Of a DNA stretch of 64,000 bases, positions 21,800 to 32,356 are shown one piece after another (the stretch's first letter is position 1; every line of letters starts with the position of its first letter). The translations under genes and the position numbers were made by a program. The DNA comes from an uncultured Alteromonadales bacterium. Its GTDB lineage: Bacteria > Pseudomonadota > Gammaproteobacteria > Pseudomonadales > Cellvibrionaceae. The stretch covers positions 27,590 through 91,589 of the forward strand of contig CALMJT010000041.1 of NCBI GenBank assembly GCA_937864365.1, given 5' to 3'. The notes under the pieces are model-generated. The model saw nothing but the letters and a program-made list of their open reading frames with translations. It did no database searches and was not told where the DNA came from.

Positions 21800-21849
21800 A
21801 ATAGCGACTAGGCTGCGATCTCTTGCATACAAGAAACAGCCCCACTATT
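21800..21849 (-). promoter_or_regulatory. Structured leader hairpin upstream of ilvI
   Basis: Nested inverted repeats read from the sequence. The outer pair is AATAG/CTATT (21800-21804 with 21845-21849), the middle GGCTG/CAGCC (21811-21815 with 21837-21841) and the inner TCTTG/CAAGA (21821-21825 with 21830-21834), closing on a 4-nt loop. It lies in the 441-nt gap ahead of ilvI. It could be a regulatory leader RNA. No T-run follows, so it is not a simple terminator. The rest of the gap (21850-22173) has a 73-codon minus-strand frame that I do not believe is a gene. Confidence 0.45.
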
Positions 21850-22173
21850 AATAATGAGATAATTAGTTTTTGCGAATGCTCTGAATGAAGACACGCGTTT
21901 TAGTCGTATCGACACACAGGCAACGTTGGTGAACGCGGCTCCGCATGAGGATGGTAAGGCGAGATTTTGACCCGCCCGGGGTAGGCACCTGTCTAGGTTG
22001 GCTGAAGAGCCTACACGCCATCATGAGAACCGGACATTTTGTGGATTTAACGGCCAAAGTCAAGGTCGGAGAGATAATTTCCAAAGCATCTTAGATTTCG
22101 TGTAATCGTCCGTACTTTTGTGCGACACAAAACGCTATAGTTAACTTTTAAATCTGCCATTTGATTAAACACT

Positions 22174-22674
22174 ATGATCAGTTTTCGTCGATTTGCCTCA
22201 GACCCCACCGCATTCACTCTTAAATCCTCTAAAAACTTAACAAAGTTTTGTGCAGCAGTATCGTTTGCGTTGTTTGCAACCAGCTCGGTTTACGCCGCCA
22301 CCTTATACAAGTGGACTGACAAAGACGGAGTTACTCATTATGCCGAACACCCGCCAACGAATGTGACCAATGCGGAGAAAATACGCTCGAATGTCGCGCC
22401 CGGTAATAGCCCTGTGCAATATCAATCGCCCACCGCCCAAGCCGAAGCTAAGCGTCAACAGGCGGCTCAGGATGAGTCTTTAAGCCCAGAAGAACAGGCC
22501 GCTAAAAAGGCTCGCTGTGATATCGCGCGTAAAAATCTAGAGTCATTGAACACCTTTGTGCGTGTTCGAGAGAAAGATGAAAACGGGGAAATTCGCTTTT
22601 TAAGCGAAGAAGAAGTGAATGACCGCAAAGAGAAGTTTAAAAACGTACTCAATAAAGAGTGCGGCGGCGCTTAA
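22174..22674 (+). CDS. Exported DUF4124 domain protein
   Basis: 166 residues. A basic N-terminus and a hydrophobic segment FCAAVSFALFATSSVYA (about 26-42) form a probable signal peptide. The DUF4124 core follows directly: ATLYKWTDKDGVTHYAEHPP. The C-terminal half is charged and probably helical, with one cysteine near the end and one mid-domain. The function of DUF4124 proteins is not known; they are envelope proteins. This gene sits divergently from ilvI, an arrangement common in Pseudomonas relatives, and converges on clpB. Confidence 0.85.
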   Translation: MISFRRFASDPTAFTLKSSKNLTKFCAAVSFALFATSSVYAATLYKWTDKDGVTHYAEHPPTNVTNAEKIRSNVAPGNSPVQYQSPTAQAEAKRQQAAQDESLSPEEQAAKKARCDIARKNLESLNTFVRVREKDENGEIRFLSEEEVNDRKEKFKNVLNKECGGA

Positions 22675-22715
22675 TTACATTCTTGGCAAAAAAAATAAAA
22701 CTTGGTAAAAAAATA

Positions 22716-22741
22716 AAAAGCGCGGATCACCCCGCGCTTTT
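22716..22741. terminator. Bidirectional terminator between the DUF4124 gene and clpB
   Basis: Stem AAAAGCGCGG (22716-22725) with CCGCGCTTTT (22732-22741), loop 6 nt, with A-run on one side and T-run on the other. It serves the two convergent genes. Confidence 0.9.
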
Positions 22742-22771
22742 CAGGTTTGCGTCAAGCTAACTACAACCCTG

Positions 22772-25357
22772 TTACTCTCGGTCAAAAGAGAGCTTTTCGC
22801 CGTCTAAACCAACCCGAATGGTATCGCCTGCATAAAATTTCCCAGCCAACACATGTTGAGCAAGTGGGTTTTCAAGCAACTGCTGAATAGCTCGTTTCAG
22901 CGGCCTTGCACCATAAACCGGGTCAAAACCCGCGGCACAAAGCTTTTCCATCACAGGTTCGGCAATTTCGATGCCCAAATCTCGATCAGCCAAACGTTTG
23001 CGCAGTCTTTGCAATTGAATATCGGCAATACCGCGTATTTGATTCATCGATAACGGATCAAATACCACAACTTCATCAATACGGTTGATAAATTCTGGGC
23101 GGAAATGATTGCCTACTACCTCTAGCACCGCACTTTTGATCAACTCTGGGTCTGAAGTCGCTGTCGATCGAGACATCTCCTGAATAACATCAGAACCCAA
23201 GTTCGACGTCATAATAACCACGGTGTTGCGGAAATCGACGGTGCGACCTTGGCCATCCGTTAAACGGCCATCTTCTAACACTTGCAACAAGATGTTGAAC
23301 ACATCGGGATGCGCCTTTTCGACTTCATCCAACAACAATACCGAGTAGGGTTTACGGCGCACGGCTTCGGTTAAGTAACCACCCTCCTCGTAACCTACGT
23401 AGCCAGGCGGCGCACCAATAAGTCGAGCCACGGAATGCTTCTCCATAAACTCAGACATATCAATGCGAACCATGGCGTCTTCGGTATCAAACAAGAACTC
23501 CGCTAACGCTTTACAAAGCTCGGTTTTACCAACACCGGTTGGCCCCAAAAACAAGAACGAACCGTTGGGTCGATTTGGATCAGCCAAGCCCGCTCGACTG
23601 CGACGCACCGCGTTCGACACAGCTTCAACCGCTTGTTGCTGACCAATCACACGATTGTGCAAACCGTCTTCCATGCGAAGTAGCTTTTCGCGCTCACCTT
23701 CCAGCATTTTCGCCACGGGAATGCCCGTCCATTTCGAAACTACTTCCGCGATTTCTTCATCGGTAACCTTATTGCGCAGCAACTTCATTTCTTGGGTTTC
23801 AACTTGCGAGGCCATTCCCAACTGTTTTTCCAGATCTGGAATGATGCCGTACTGCAATTCGGACATTCTGCCCAAATCACCGGCGCGGCGTGCTGCTTCT
23901 AAATCCAATCGCGCCTGCTCCAACGCGCTTTTTATTTCTTGAGAACCGTGTAACGCTGCCTTTTCAGCACGCCAAACTTCTTCTAGATCGGCGTATTCAC
24001 GTTCTATATGGCTAATATCATCATCGATTTTGGCTAGGCGTTTTTTCGAAGCTTCGTCTTCGTCTTTCTTAACGGCTTCGCGCTCGATTTTTAACTGAAT
24101 CAAACGTCGTTCTAGACGATCCATGGATTCAGGTTTAGAGTCGATTTCCATTCGGATTCGACTGGCGGCCTCGTCGATAAGATCGATGGCCTTATCGGGC
24201 AACTGGCGATCGGTAATGTAGCGTTGCGACAACTTAACCGCGGCGACAATTGCCGGGTCGGTGATATCAACACCGTGGTGCAACTCGTAGCGTTCTTTTA
24301 AACCCCGCAAGATTGCAACCGTATCTTCTTCACTGGGTTCATCGACCAACACTTTTTGGAAGCGACGCTCCAGAGCGGCATCTTTTTCAATGTACTGGCG
24401 ATATTCATCCAATGTGGTCGCACCCACACAATGCAATTCACCGCGCGCCAACGCTGGCTTGAGCATGTTGCCAGCATCCATAGCGCCTTCGGCCTTACCC
24501 GCACCAACCATGGTATGGATTTCATCGATGAACAAGATCACCCGGCCTTCTTGCTTGCCAAGTTCGTTTAAAACCGACTTCAAACGTTCTTCGAATTCAC
24601 CGCGGAACTTGGCACCGGCAAGCAACGCCCCCAAATCCAATGAAAGCAATCGTTTGTTCTTAAGACCTTCGGGCACTTCACCGTTGATAATACGTTGCGC
24701 CAGACCTTCAACAATGGCGGTTTTACCCACGCCGGGCTCACCAATTAGCACCGGATTATTTTTGGTACGACGCTGTAAAACCTGAATGGTACGGCGAATT
24801 TCATCGTCTCGTCCGATCACTGGATCAAGCTTGCCGGCCTCGGCGCGCGCGGTAAGATCAACCGTGAACTTTTCTAAAGACTGACGATTACCTTCTGCAT
24901 CTGGATTATCCACAGTTTCCCCTGCACGAACCTTGGTAATCGCGTCTTTCAAACGCTGTTGCTGACCAAAGTTTTTCAGCGCCTTGCCCAAACTACTGTT
25001 GGCGTCGTCCAGAGCTGCAATCAGCAGGGATTCACTAGAAATAAATTTGTCGCCCGCTTTTTGCGCTTGTTTATCAGCAAGATTAAATAAGCGCACCAAC
25101 TCAGGCGACATGTGAACATCACCGGTAGGATTTTGAATTCGAGCGAAGTTTTCGAGGTCTTTTAGTAACGCATTGCGCAAACCGGTTACATCAAAACCAG
25201 CCTGGGCAAGCAGTGGTCGAACCGAGCCACCTTGCTGGTCTAGCATGGCTAGCAAGGTGTGGGTGGGCTCAATTTGGTTGTGATCTCGACCGATCGCCAA
25301 AGATTGCGCATCGGCAAGAGCTGTTTGTAATTGGTTCGTTAAACGATCGATTCTCAT
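22772..25357 (-). CDS. clpB: ATP-dependent disaggregase chaperone ClpB
   Basis: 861 residues, full length. The N-terminal Clp repeat domain is about 1-150. The first AAA+ module has Walker A GEPGVGKT (206-213) and Walker [11 protein letters not shown], followed by the coiled-coil middle domain (about 410-530, rich in Glu/Lys/Arg). The second AAA+ module has [20 protein letters not shown] near 605 and [13 protein letters not shown]. It works with DnaK to rescue aggregated proteins in the cytoplasm. A heat-shock-type promoter lies upstream. It heads the conserved clpB, pgeF, rluD, bamD neighbourhood known from Pseudomonas. Confidence 0.99.
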   Translation of the reverse strand: MRIDRLTNQLQTALADAQSLAIGRDHNQIEPTHTLLAMLDQQGGSVRPLLAQAGFDVTGLRNALLKDLENFARIQNPTGDVHMSPELVRLFNLADKQAQKAGDKFISSESLLIAALDDANSSLGKALKNFGQQQRLKDAITKVRAGETVDNPDAEGNRQSLEKFTVDLTARAEAGKLDPVIGRDDEIRRTIQVLQRRTKNNPVLIGEPGVGKTAIVEGLAQRIINGEVPEGLKNKRLLSLDLGALLAGAKFRGEFEERLKSVLNELGKQEGRVILFIDEIHTMVGAGKAEGAMDAGNMLKPALARGELHCVGATTLDEYRQYIEKDAALERRFQKVLVDEPSEEDTVAILRGLKERYELHHGVDITDPAIVAAVKLSQRYITDRQLPDKAIDLIDEAASRIRMEIDSKPESMDRLERRLIQLKIEREAVKKDEDEASKKRLAKIDDDISHIEREYADLEEVWRAEKAALHGSQEIKSALEQARLDLEAARRAGDLGRMSELQYGIIPDLEKQLGMASQVETQEMKLLRNKVTDEEIAEVVSKWTGIPVAKMLEGEREKLLRMEDGLHNRVIGQQQAVEAVSNAVRRSRAGLADPNRPNGSFLFLGPTGVGKTELCKALAEFLFDTEDAMVRIDMSEFMEKHSVARLIGAPPGYVGYEEGGYLTEAVRRKPYSVLLLDEVEKAHPDVFNILLQVLEDGRLTDGQGRTVDFRNTVVIMTSNLGSDVIQEMSRSTATSDPELIKSAVLEVVGNHFRPEFINRIDEVVVFDPLSMNQIRGIADIQLQRLRKRLADRDLGIEIAEPVMEKLCAAGFDPVYGARPLKRAIQQLLENPLAQHVLAGKFYAGDTIRVGLDGEKLSFDRE

Positions 25358-25425
25358 AACATCCTCTAGCAGCCCGCTTAGGGCGAAATCTATAAATACA
25401 GCCGTTTAAGGCATCATTGATTCAC

Positions 25426-25455
25426 TAAATGGGAGTTCAGTGGAGAGAATACAAG
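25426..25455 (-). promoter_or_regulatory. Probable sigma-32 heat-shock promoter of clpB
   Basis: On the minus strand, CTTGTA (25450-25455, preceded by CCCAAA) and TCCCATTTA (25426-25434) are spaced by 15 nt. This is close to the sigma-32 consensus CTTGAA with CCCCATTTA, and it lies 69 nt upstream of clpB, a typical sigma-32 target. Confidence 0.6.
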
Positions 25456-25603
25456 TTTGGGAATGGATATTTATTTGATTTGTAGCAAAAAATATAGTAG
25501 GCGAAAAACCTTGAAAATCAATGCTGCGTCCCAAAACCCTCCGCTTAGGCGCGCCATCGCGTCTTTCAGCGAGTCGAATTAAAACGACGTGACGTAGCAA
25601 AGA

Positions 25604-26419
25604 CTAACTTATTTTCCAAATTAGACTGGCAAATCGGCCACCTTGAGGATTCTGTCGATGGGAATACCAGCGATCGTCAGAGAAGGTACAATAATCTCCA
25701 CCGTAGATCTGCTGAACGCCTAAAGCCGTCAATTGAGCTTTAGCGATCGCGTACAAATCGAGCTGAAATTTATTAGGCCTAAGATTCAAACTCGCCGTAA
25801 AACTACCCTCTAACGCATCGGCAAAGGAATTTTTGGTTTGTTCTGAACACGTTGATAAATATTGATGGCTAAATTGTTTGCCACGAGCCAACACCTGGTC
25901 AATCACTTCTCCGCCAACCTCGTAATGCAATTGACTGATACCTGGACCTAAATACGCAATTAAATCTTGGGCGGGTTGAACAAATGCATTAATGGCTCGA
26001 CCGAGAATACCATCGGCTAGGCCGCGCCAACCAGCATGAACTGCTGCCACTTGAGACCCATCGGAGCTTGCCAAGAGTATCGGTAAACAATCTGCGGTTA
26101 AAACCGCACAAGCCTTATTCAGCGCAGCTGTTATCGAGCCGTCGGCCTCGATTTGATCTGCTTGAAAATCAGAAACCGCATCGAGATCGACAACTCTTAA
26201 ACCATGCACCTGTTTCAACCACATAGGTTTAGAACCTACCAAGTATTGCTCTAAAGCGAATCGATTAGCTGCGACGGCTTTTGGGTCATCCTCTACATGA
26301 ACCGCTAGATTAAATGACTCACATCCGCCGACGCTAACACCGCCCGATCGAGCGGTGACCAAGGCTCGAACATTGCTCGGCCAAGGCACGGCAGGCTCAT
26401 AAACAAACGATGGTTTCAC
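25604..26419 (-). CDS. pgeF: Peptidoglycan editing factor PgeF (YfiH, laccase-fold)
   Basis: 271 residues, slightly longer than the E. coli protein. The three metal-ligand positions of the family are visible: His72 in LKQVHG, Cys111 in TADCLP and His128 in VHAGWRG. In E. coli PgeF removes wrongly incorporated L-serine from UDP-MurNAc peptides; related proteins have purine-nucleoside activity. The start overlaps the rluD stop by 4 nt (ATGA), so the pair is co-translated. Confidence 0.95.
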   Translation of the reverse strand: MKPSFVYEPAVPWPSNVRALVTARSGGVSVGGCESFNLAVHVEDDPKAVAANRFALEQYLVGSKPMWLKQVHGLRVVDLDAVSDFQADQIEADGSITAALNKACAVLTADCLPILLASSDGSQVAAVHAGWRGLADGILGRAINAFVQPAQDLIAYLGPGISQLHYEVGGEVIDQVLARGKQFSHQYLSTCSEQTKNSFADALEGSFTASLNLRPNKFQLDLYAIAKAQLTALGVQQIYGGDYCTFSDDRWYSHRQNPQGGRFASLIWKIS

Positions 26420-27390
26420 AGGTCTTGATTATATTCTTTGGTGTGTTTACGCAGTGCCTGCAATAGCAAATCAAAATCTTCCGGCAATGGCGCCTGCCAC
26501 TGCATATACTCTGCGGTATCTGGATGAATTAGGCCCAACTGCGCTGCGTGTAATGCTTGGCGAGGGAAACTTTTTAGAACTTCGATAAGCTCGTCGGTAG
26601 AGCCTTTAGGAATTTTAAATCGACCCGCGTAGGTATGATCACCCACCAATGGATGACGAATATGCGCCATATGAACACGAATCTGATGGGTACGACCGGT
26701 TTCGAGCTTCAATCGAAGATGCGTATGCCCCACAAAACGCTCCACCAATCGATAGTGAGTAATCGCTTCTTTACCATCACGAACAACTGCCATCATGGTT
26801 CTCTGTTTTGGATGGCGACCAATTGGCTCATCAACACAACCACCACCTGTCATGGTGCCAATAGCAATGGCTTCATATTCACGACTGACAGATCGCTCCT
26901 GTAACTGTGCGATTAGATCGTTATGTGCTGCCAGAGTTTTGGCGACAACCATCAAACCCGTGGTGTCTTTATCAAGACGATGAACAATTCCCGCTCGCGG
27001 TAGCAGCTCTAAGTTTTTATTATGATTCAAAAGCGCATTCAATAAAGTACCCTGGTGATTACCTGCAGCAGGATGAACCACAAGACCAGCGGGTTTATTA
27101 ATCACCAGCAGGTGATCATCCTCATAAACAATATCCAGATCGATCTCTTCGGCCTGCCACTCGCCTTTAGGCTTGAGTTCGGTTTCGAGAGAAAGCAATT
27201 CACCGCCAAACAGCTTGTCTTTGGCTTTTGCGGCTTTTTGATTGACTTGAAGCTCTCCAGACTTAATCCACTCTTGCAATTGCGAGCGTGAAAAGTCGGG
27301 AAACAGTTGTGCAGCCACCTGATCCAATCTGGAACCACGATGTTCGATTTGAGCAGTTGCCGCTTGAGAGATTTTTTCTGAGGACGTCAT
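26416..27390 (-). CDS. rluD: 23S rRNA pseudouridine synthase RluD
   Basis: 324 residues. The N-terminal S4 RNA-binding domain is about 18-78 (RLDQVAAQLFPDFSRSQLQE). The catalytic domain has GIVHRLDKDTTGLMVV, with active-site Asp140, and LETGRTHQIRVHMAHIRHPL. It makes pseudouridines in helix 69 of 23S rRNA, which matter for subunit joining. Divergent from bamD, as in Pseudomonas. The match to RluD rather than RluC is supported by the synteny. Confidence 0.96.
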   Translation of the reverse strand: MTSSEKISQAATAQIEHRGSRLDQVAAQLFPDFSRSQLQEWIKSGELQVNQKAAKAKDKLFGGELLSLETELKPKGEWQAEEIDLDIVYEDDHLLVINKPAGLVVHPAAGNHQGTLLNALLNHNKNLELLPRAGIVHRLDKDTTGLMVVAKTLAAHNDLIAQLQERSVSREYEAIAIGTMTGGGCVDEPIGRHPKQRTMMAVVRDGKEAITHYRLVERFVGHTHLRLKLETGRTHQIRVHMAHIRHPLVGDHTYAGRFKIPKGSTDELIEVLKSFPRQALHAAQLGLIHPDTAEYMQWQAPLPEDFDLLLQALRKHTKEYNQDL

Positions 27391-27634
27391 GGGATTACAA
27401 CAAAGTTAAACGTGCCATAATAGCACTAAGTGATCTTTTTAACCCATGGCCTCTATTAGAAAGCATCGATTTGTGTCTAAGTCCAAGCGATGGGCTACAG
27501 AGCTTTTGCTCAGCTTTCCCTATGATATCACTGAATAGAAACATGACTCGATGAGTCTTACTAAAAACCAAATCTCTGCTTGGGTCTTATCAAGCACTGT
27601 GATTAAATATTGCTCTGTGTGAACTTGGTCAAGG

Positions 27635-27662
27635 TTGACATACTCAAAGCATTTGATAAAAC
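27635..27662 (+). promoter_or_regulatory. Possible sigma-70 promoter of bamD
   Basis: A perfect TTGACA (27635-27640) and a weaker TAAAAC (27657-27662) are spaced by 16 nt, about 97 nt upstream of the bamD start. They lie in the 368-nt divergent region shared with rluD, which otherwise shows no gene. Confidence 0.45.
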
Positions 27663-27758
27663 AGCCCAATAGAGTTCGTGATTTGAATACCAATCACGCA
27701 CCTCTGTATAAATGCTTGTGGCTTAACACTTACTTTTTTGTTTTTGATGAAAGAATCT

Positions 27759-28751
27759 ATGCGTATTACTTCAATTGTTGTGGCTTTTTCCTTGTTACTT
27801 TTAAGCGGATGTTCGCTGTTTGGTTCAAAAGAAGATAAAACCGAAAAAATCGGCGAAAATACCACCGAAAAGCTGCTTTATGACGCAGCCCAACGATTTT
27901 TAAGATCAGGTCAATGGGACACGGCTATTCAAAACCTGCAACTGCTTGAAGAGAATTTTCCGTTTGGCAACTACGCAGAACAAGCTCAGCTTGAATTGAT
28001 TTACGCCTATTACAAGAGCTACGAAGTAGAAGCTTCAATTGCTGCTGCCGATCGATTCATTCGCCTGCACCCGCAACACCGACAAGTTGACTATGCCTAC
28101 TACATGAAAGGTTTAGCGACCTTTACAGAAGGCAAGGGTTTGTTTGAGCGCTTTGTACCAACCGATCTAACTCGCCGTGATCCCGGCCCAGCTCGTGAAT
28201 CTTTCGCGCACTTTTCACAACTGTTGGCTAAATTCCCGAACAGTACCTACGCACCCGATGCCAAAAAGCGCATGATTTATTTGCGTAACCTTTTGGCGCG
28301 CTACGAAATTCACGTTGCTAACTACTACTTCGAGCGTGGTGCTTACTTAGCCGCCGCAAACCGTGGCCGCTATGTGGTTGAAAACTTCCAAAAAACCCCA
28401 GCGGTACCTGATGGCTTGGCGGTTATGGTTCAAGCCTATAAGTTTTTGGGTAAAGATGACTTGGCCGAGCAAAACCGCGAGGTTCTTGCACAAAACTATC
28501 CTGAGCATCCTGCTTTAAATAACGATGGCAGCTTCAAATACGCGGATTCAAGTGTTGATGATGATCGCTCTTGGTTGAGCACCTTAACATTAGGTCTGTT
28601 TGAAAAACCCGATACACCAGCCTACGACTCACGTGAAATTTACAACTCCGTTTATCTGGATAAACCCCAACAGGTTGCCAAACAAGATAACAAGCAAGCC
28701 GAACAATCTCGCTCTTGGGCAAGTAAACTGAGCTTCGGGCTGTTTAACTAA
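27759..28751 (+). CDS. bamD: Outer membrane assembly lipoprotein BamD
   Basis: 330 residues from [20 protein letters not shown], a lipoprotein signal with lipobox LSGC. The frame opens seven codons earlier. TPR-like repeats follow, with the family signature [20 protein letters not shown] and [20 protein letters not shown]. It is the essential partner of BamA in outer-membrane protein insertion. The C-terminus is about 80 residues longer than in E. coli and contains two similar short motifs, [13 protein letters not shown] and [10 protein letters not shown]. Confidence 0.97.
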   Translation: MRITSIVVAFSLLLLSGCSLFGSKEDKTEKIGENTTEKLLYDAAQRFLRSGQWDTAIQNLQLLEENFPFGNYAEQAQLELIYAYYKSYEVEASIAAADRFIRLHPQHRQVDYAYYMKGLATFTEGKGLFERFVPTDLTRRDPGPARESFAHFSQLLAKFPNSTYAPDAKKRMIYLRNLLARYEIHVANYYFERGAYLAAANRGRYVVENFQKTPAVPDGLAVMVQAYKFLGKDDLAEQNREVLAQNYPEHPALNNDGSFKYADSSVDDDRSWLSTLTLGLFEKPDTPAYDSREIYNSVYLDKPQQVAKQDNKQAEQSRSWASKLSFGLFN

Positions 28752-28769
28752 GGCTCAAAATCAACGTAT

Positions 28770-28799
28770 AAAAAAAACCGGCTTTTGCCGGTTTTTTTA
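28770..28799. terminator. Bidirectional terminator between bamD and nadE
   Basis: Stem with core ACCGGC/GCCGGT (28771-28782 with 28787-28798) and a TTTT loop, flanked by seven A and seven T. It serves both convergent genes. Confidence 0.93.
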
Positions 28800-28828
28800 T
28801 GTGTAAGATTTACAGCGCATACCTGCTC

Positions 28829-30469
28829 TTATTCACCAATTTTCCAACCGTTGGTAATTGGATAACGGCGATCGCGACCAAAGCCTCTTTGACTGATACG
28901 TGGCCCCACCGGTGCTTGACGTCGCTTGTACTCGTTGATGTCCACCAAGCGTAAAACTCTACGTACGGTGTCTCCGTCAAAACCCGCGGCAATGATAGTG
29001 TCCGAGCTTTCGTCCAGCTCTACGTAACGATACAAGATCTCATCCAACACCTCGTAGGGAGGAAGGCTGTCTTGGTCTTTTTGATCCGGTGCCAACTCCG
29101 CAGATGGTGGTCGCTCAATAACACTGACCGGAATAACCTCACTGATGGTATTACGGTATTTAGACAGCTCGAACACATCCACTTTAGGCACGTCTTTTAA
29201 GACATCAAAGCCGCCAGCCATATCGCCATAAAGAGTCGAATAACCTACAGCTACTTCACTTTTGTTACCGGTTGTAAGCACCAGATAGCGTTTCTTGTTG
29301 GAAATCGCCATCAAAATCACACCGCGAATACGCGCTTGCAGGTTTTCTTCGGTCGTATCTCGCTCAGTACCGGCAAACTCTTCGGCAAGGCTTGCCATAA
29401 AGCTGTCAAAGGTCGCTTCAATACTGATCGATTGATAACGAACACCTAAACGCTGAGCTTCATCAGCGGCGTCATTTTTGGAAAGATCACTGGTGTATCG
29501 AAAAGGCATCATCACCGCTTCGACACGATCTTTACCCAGTGCATCTACAGCAATTGCCAAGGTCAACGCCGAATCGATACCACCAGATAAACCAAGCACA
29601 ATGCCTTTAAAACCATTCTTATTAACATAGTCGCGCACACCCAAAACCAGAGCGTTGTATATGGACTCTAGCTCATGCGGTACCGGTGATGATTCAGCGG
29701 GCGATGCCAACAGAGAGTCACCGCGTTGCAAACTCACGCAATACAAGCCTTCTTCAAAAAATGGTGCCTGATAAACCTTTGCACCCTTGGCATTGACCAC
29801 CATGGAGCCGCCATCGAATACCAATTCGTCTTGAGCACCTACAAGATTGGTGTAGATCACCGGCATCGAACCTTCTAGAGCGCGCTGTTCAAGCAGGTTT
29901 TCTCGTTCGTTTGATTTTCCACGATGGAACGGTGACGCATTTAGGTTAAGCATAAACTCCGCCCCTGCGGCTTTCGCCTGAGCCATGGGTTCTGAAAACC
30001 AAATGTCTTCACAAACGCTCAGCGCAAACTTAGCGCCAAAAAGCTCGAACACACAAACTTCGCTTCCGGCGCTAAAGTAACGCTTCTCGTCAAACACACG
30101 GTAATTGGGTAAACATTGCTTGCGATATTGCGCAATTAACTCACCGTTAAAGATTACCCCAGCCATGTTATACAGATGACCATCGATCAGCTGTGGATAA
30201 CCCACCACCAAAGCAATATCACCTGGAGCTTCGTTCTTTAGCGTTTCTAGGGCCTTAGAAATACGAGTTTCTAGGCTCGGGCGCAACAACAAGTCTTCTG
30301 GCGGATAGCCGATCAAAGACAGCTCCGGAAAGACAATAATATTGGCGTGGTGAAGATCGCGCGCACGTGTTACAGCGTTTAACGTCTTTTCGACATTTCC
30401 TGGAATATCACCTACCAGAAAATTCACCTGCGCCATCACTAGATTAATCGCTGCTTTGTTTTCTATCAC
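28829..30469 (-). CDS. nadE: Glutamine-dependent NAD+ synthetase
   Basis: 546 residues. The N-terminal nitrilase-type glutaminase domain (about 1-250) has Glu49 in FPELSLIGYPPEDLL and the catalytic cysteine in LSVCEDIWFSEP. The C-terminal synthetase domain has the PP-loop GLSGGIDSALTLA. It makes NAD+ from deamido-NAD+, using glutamine as the ammonia donor. The start MIENKAAINLVMAQVNFLVG aligns with the family; a start at Met12 would cut the first strand. It is an insertion relative to the Pseudomonas bamD-pilS neighbourhood. Confidence 0.97.
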   Translation of the reverse strand: MIENKAAINLVMAQVNFLVGDIPGNVEKTLNAVTRARDLHHANIIVFPELSLIGYPPEDLLLRPSLETRISKALETLKNEAPGDIALVVGYPQLIDGHLYNMAGVIFNGELIAQYRKQCLPNYRVFDEKRYFSAGSEVCVFELFGAKFALSVCEDIWFSEPMAQAKAAGAEFMLNLNASPFHRGKSNERENLLEQRALEGSMPVIYTNLVGAQDELVFDGGSMVVNAKGAKVYQAPFFEEGLYCVSLQRGDSLLASPAESSPVPHELESIYNALVLGVRDYVNKNGFKGIVLGLSGGIDSALTLAIAVDALGKDRVEAVMMPFRYTSDLSKNDAADEAQRLGVRYQSISIEATFDSFMASLAEEFAGTERDTTEENLQARIRGVILMAISNKKRYLVLTTGNKSEVAVGYSTLYGDMAGGFDVLKDVPKVDVFELSKYRNTISEVIPVSVIERPPSAELAPDQKDQDSLPPYEVLDEILYRYVELDESSDTIIAAGFDGDTVRRVLRLVDINEYKRRQAPVGPRISQRGFGRDRRYPITNGWKIGE

Positions 30470-30673
30470 TTAAACCACCATCACAACTAAATTACGACAA
30501 AACAGACCTAGTGAATTCAGAGCCCGCTTCGCTACGATCCATTCACACCCTCGAAAATAGCACTGGGGCGAACATTAAAACTGGAGTAATTGTAACACTT
30601 TGACGCTGGAACTCATTCTGCCATTGCACACAAGAAAATTAGAAACGGAGGAAAAATGTTTCAGATCTGGATC

Positions 30674-30699
30674 TACTGTTACAATCTGCGCCAACAGTA
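30674..30699 (+). promoter_or_regulatory. Inverted repeat just upstream of pilS
   Basis: Perfect 7-bp inverted repeat TACTGTT/AACAGTA (30674-30680 with 30693-30699), loop 12 nt, ending 16 nt before the pilS ATG. It could be an operator or an mRNA hairpin near the ribosome-binding site. This is weak evidence by itself. Confidence 0.3.
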
Positions 30700-30715
30700 A
30701 TAAGGCTCGCTAACT

Positions 30716-32341
30716 ATGCATCGCTCTGATATCTCCAACAACAGCTACGGTTTATTGCGAATTTATACCTATTATCGTGTCGCGCTAGGCAGTTTATTTT
30801 TACTGCTATACACCACAGATTTACTGGATGATGTGCCGGGCGAATTTAACCGATCCCTATTTTTGTACGTCACCAGCGTCTACACTGGTCTCAACATACT
30901 TATCTTGTTACGACTTTGGATCGCTCGTATTGAACCTTCCACCGCACAGGTGATTTTTTATCTCATCATCGATGTGTTGGCATTGACCACCATGAGCTAC
31001 GCCAGCGGCGGAATTCAAAGCGGTATTACCTATCTGCTGATCATTACTACAGCCACCGGCGCGATATTCTTGCGAGGACAGTGGTCGTTCAGTATCGCTG
31101 CCTTCGCAGCTCTTGCAACCTTAGCGGAAAGCATCATCTCTAACGTAACCAGCAAAGCCGATACCGCCGATTTATTCTCAGCAGGTGCTCTCGGTATTTT
31201 ATTTTTTGCGACCGTTATTTTATTCCACTATTTAACGCAACGAATTCGCGAAAGCACGGCGGAAGCAAAAGACCAAGCACATCTTGCAGCGAAGGCCATC
31301 GATATTTCCCAACAAATCATTGCGAGAATGCGCACCGGAGTAATTGTTTTCGACGCCGAACACAACATTCAATTAATTAATATCGCCGCAGAAAAACTCC
31401 TTGGCCTCGACATTCATACACCCAACTTGGAAGAGGCCAACCTACAAACCCTTTCAGACATTCCTGTTGTTGCCACGCATTTTGAAAACTGGAAAAAATT
31501 TCCCAATCAACAATTAAAACCCATAGTCGTTGAAGATTCTAAAAGTGAAGTGCGAATTAATTTTGCCAAGCTGAGCGAACCAACCAATCCGGGCACCTTG
31601 GTATTTATTGAAGACCACCGCCAACTGGCCCAAGAAGCGCAAAGACTGAAACTCGGATCATTAGGACAGCTAACGGCCAGTATCGCCCACGAAATTCGCA
31701 ATCCATTGGGCGCCATTAGTCACGCCGCACAACTATTAGCGGAAGCACCCGACCTCAATCCCGCCGATCAACGCCTGCTCGACATTATTGTCAACCACAC
31801 CAGACGCGTGAATCTGATTATTGAAAACACCCTACAACTCTCGCGTCGCAGCCAGAGCCAAGCCGAGGTTGTTGATTTGGTCGAATGGCTGCCTAAATAC
31901 ATAGAAGATTACAAGCTCACCAACCAACAACAGGTTCGACCAGAAATTGACTTGGAAATCATACAGTTAGAAGAACAGTCTATACTCGCTAAAATAGACC
32001 TGAATCATCTGCGCCAAGTGCTCAATAACTTACTAGACAATGGTTTGAGATACAGCTTTAAAAAAACCGGTCACTATCATATGAAATTAATTTTAAGCAC
32101 CCTGCATTCTAGCGAACTCGCTTGCTTAAAAATAATCGATGACGGCCCCGGAATTAATGATGAACACGTCGACCATATTTTCGAACCGTTTTACACCACC
32201 GAAAACAGCGGTTCGGGCCTTGGTTTATACATTTGTCGTGAGCTTTGTCAGTTAAACCAAGCAGCTTTGACCTATTACAAAAACGACGCCCAGCAAAGCT
32301 GTTTTCAAATCAATTTTGCTCACGCCCAACAGGTATTTTAA
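30716..32341 (+). CDS. pilS: Two-component sensor histidine kinase PilS
   Basis: 541 residues. Six transmembrane helices lie in about residues 15-175, with GILFFATVILFHYL the last. A PAS-like domain (about 200-300) follows, with MRTGVIVFDAEHNIQLIN. The HisKA box is SIAHEIRNPLGAISHAAQLL (phospho-acceptor His325), and the HATPase domain has DDGPGIN and GSGLGLYICREL. In Pseudomonas PilS senses pilin in the inner membrane and controls PilR. The next gene is pilR, 15 nt away. The pilin genes themselves are not in this window. Confidence 0.95.
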   Translation: MHRSDISNNSYGLLRIYTYYRVALGSLFLLLYTTDLLDDVPGEFNRSLFLYVTSVYTGLNILILLRLWIARIEPSTAQVIFYLIIDVLALTTMSYASGGIQSGITYLLIITTATGAIFLRGQWSFSIAAFAALATLAESIISNVTSKADTADLFSAGALGILFFATVILFHYLTQRIRESTAEAKDQAHLAAKAIDISQQIIARMRTGVIVFDAEHNIQLINIAAEKLLGLDIHTPNLEEANLQTLSDIPVVATHFENWKKFPNQQLKPIVVEDSKSEVRINFAKLSEPTNPGTLVFIEDHRQLAQEAQRLKLGSLGQLTASIAHEIRNPLGAISHAAQLLAEAPDLNPADQRLLDIIVNHTRRVNLIIENTLQLSRRSQSQAEVVDLVEWLPKYIEDYKLTNQQQVRPEIDLEIIQLEEQSILAKIDLNHLRQVLNNLLDNGLRYSFKKTGHYHMKLILSTLHSSELACLKIIDDGPGINDEHVDHIFEPFYTTENSGSGLGLYICRELCQLNQAALTYYKNDAQQSCFQINFAHAQQVF

Positions 32342-32356
32342 TCTCAGGTAATACAT

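Noticed and set aside
21863..22084. 73-codon minus-strand frame in the ilvI leader
   Set aside because: No ribosome-binding site or conserved pattern was seen; kept only as part of the leader discussion.
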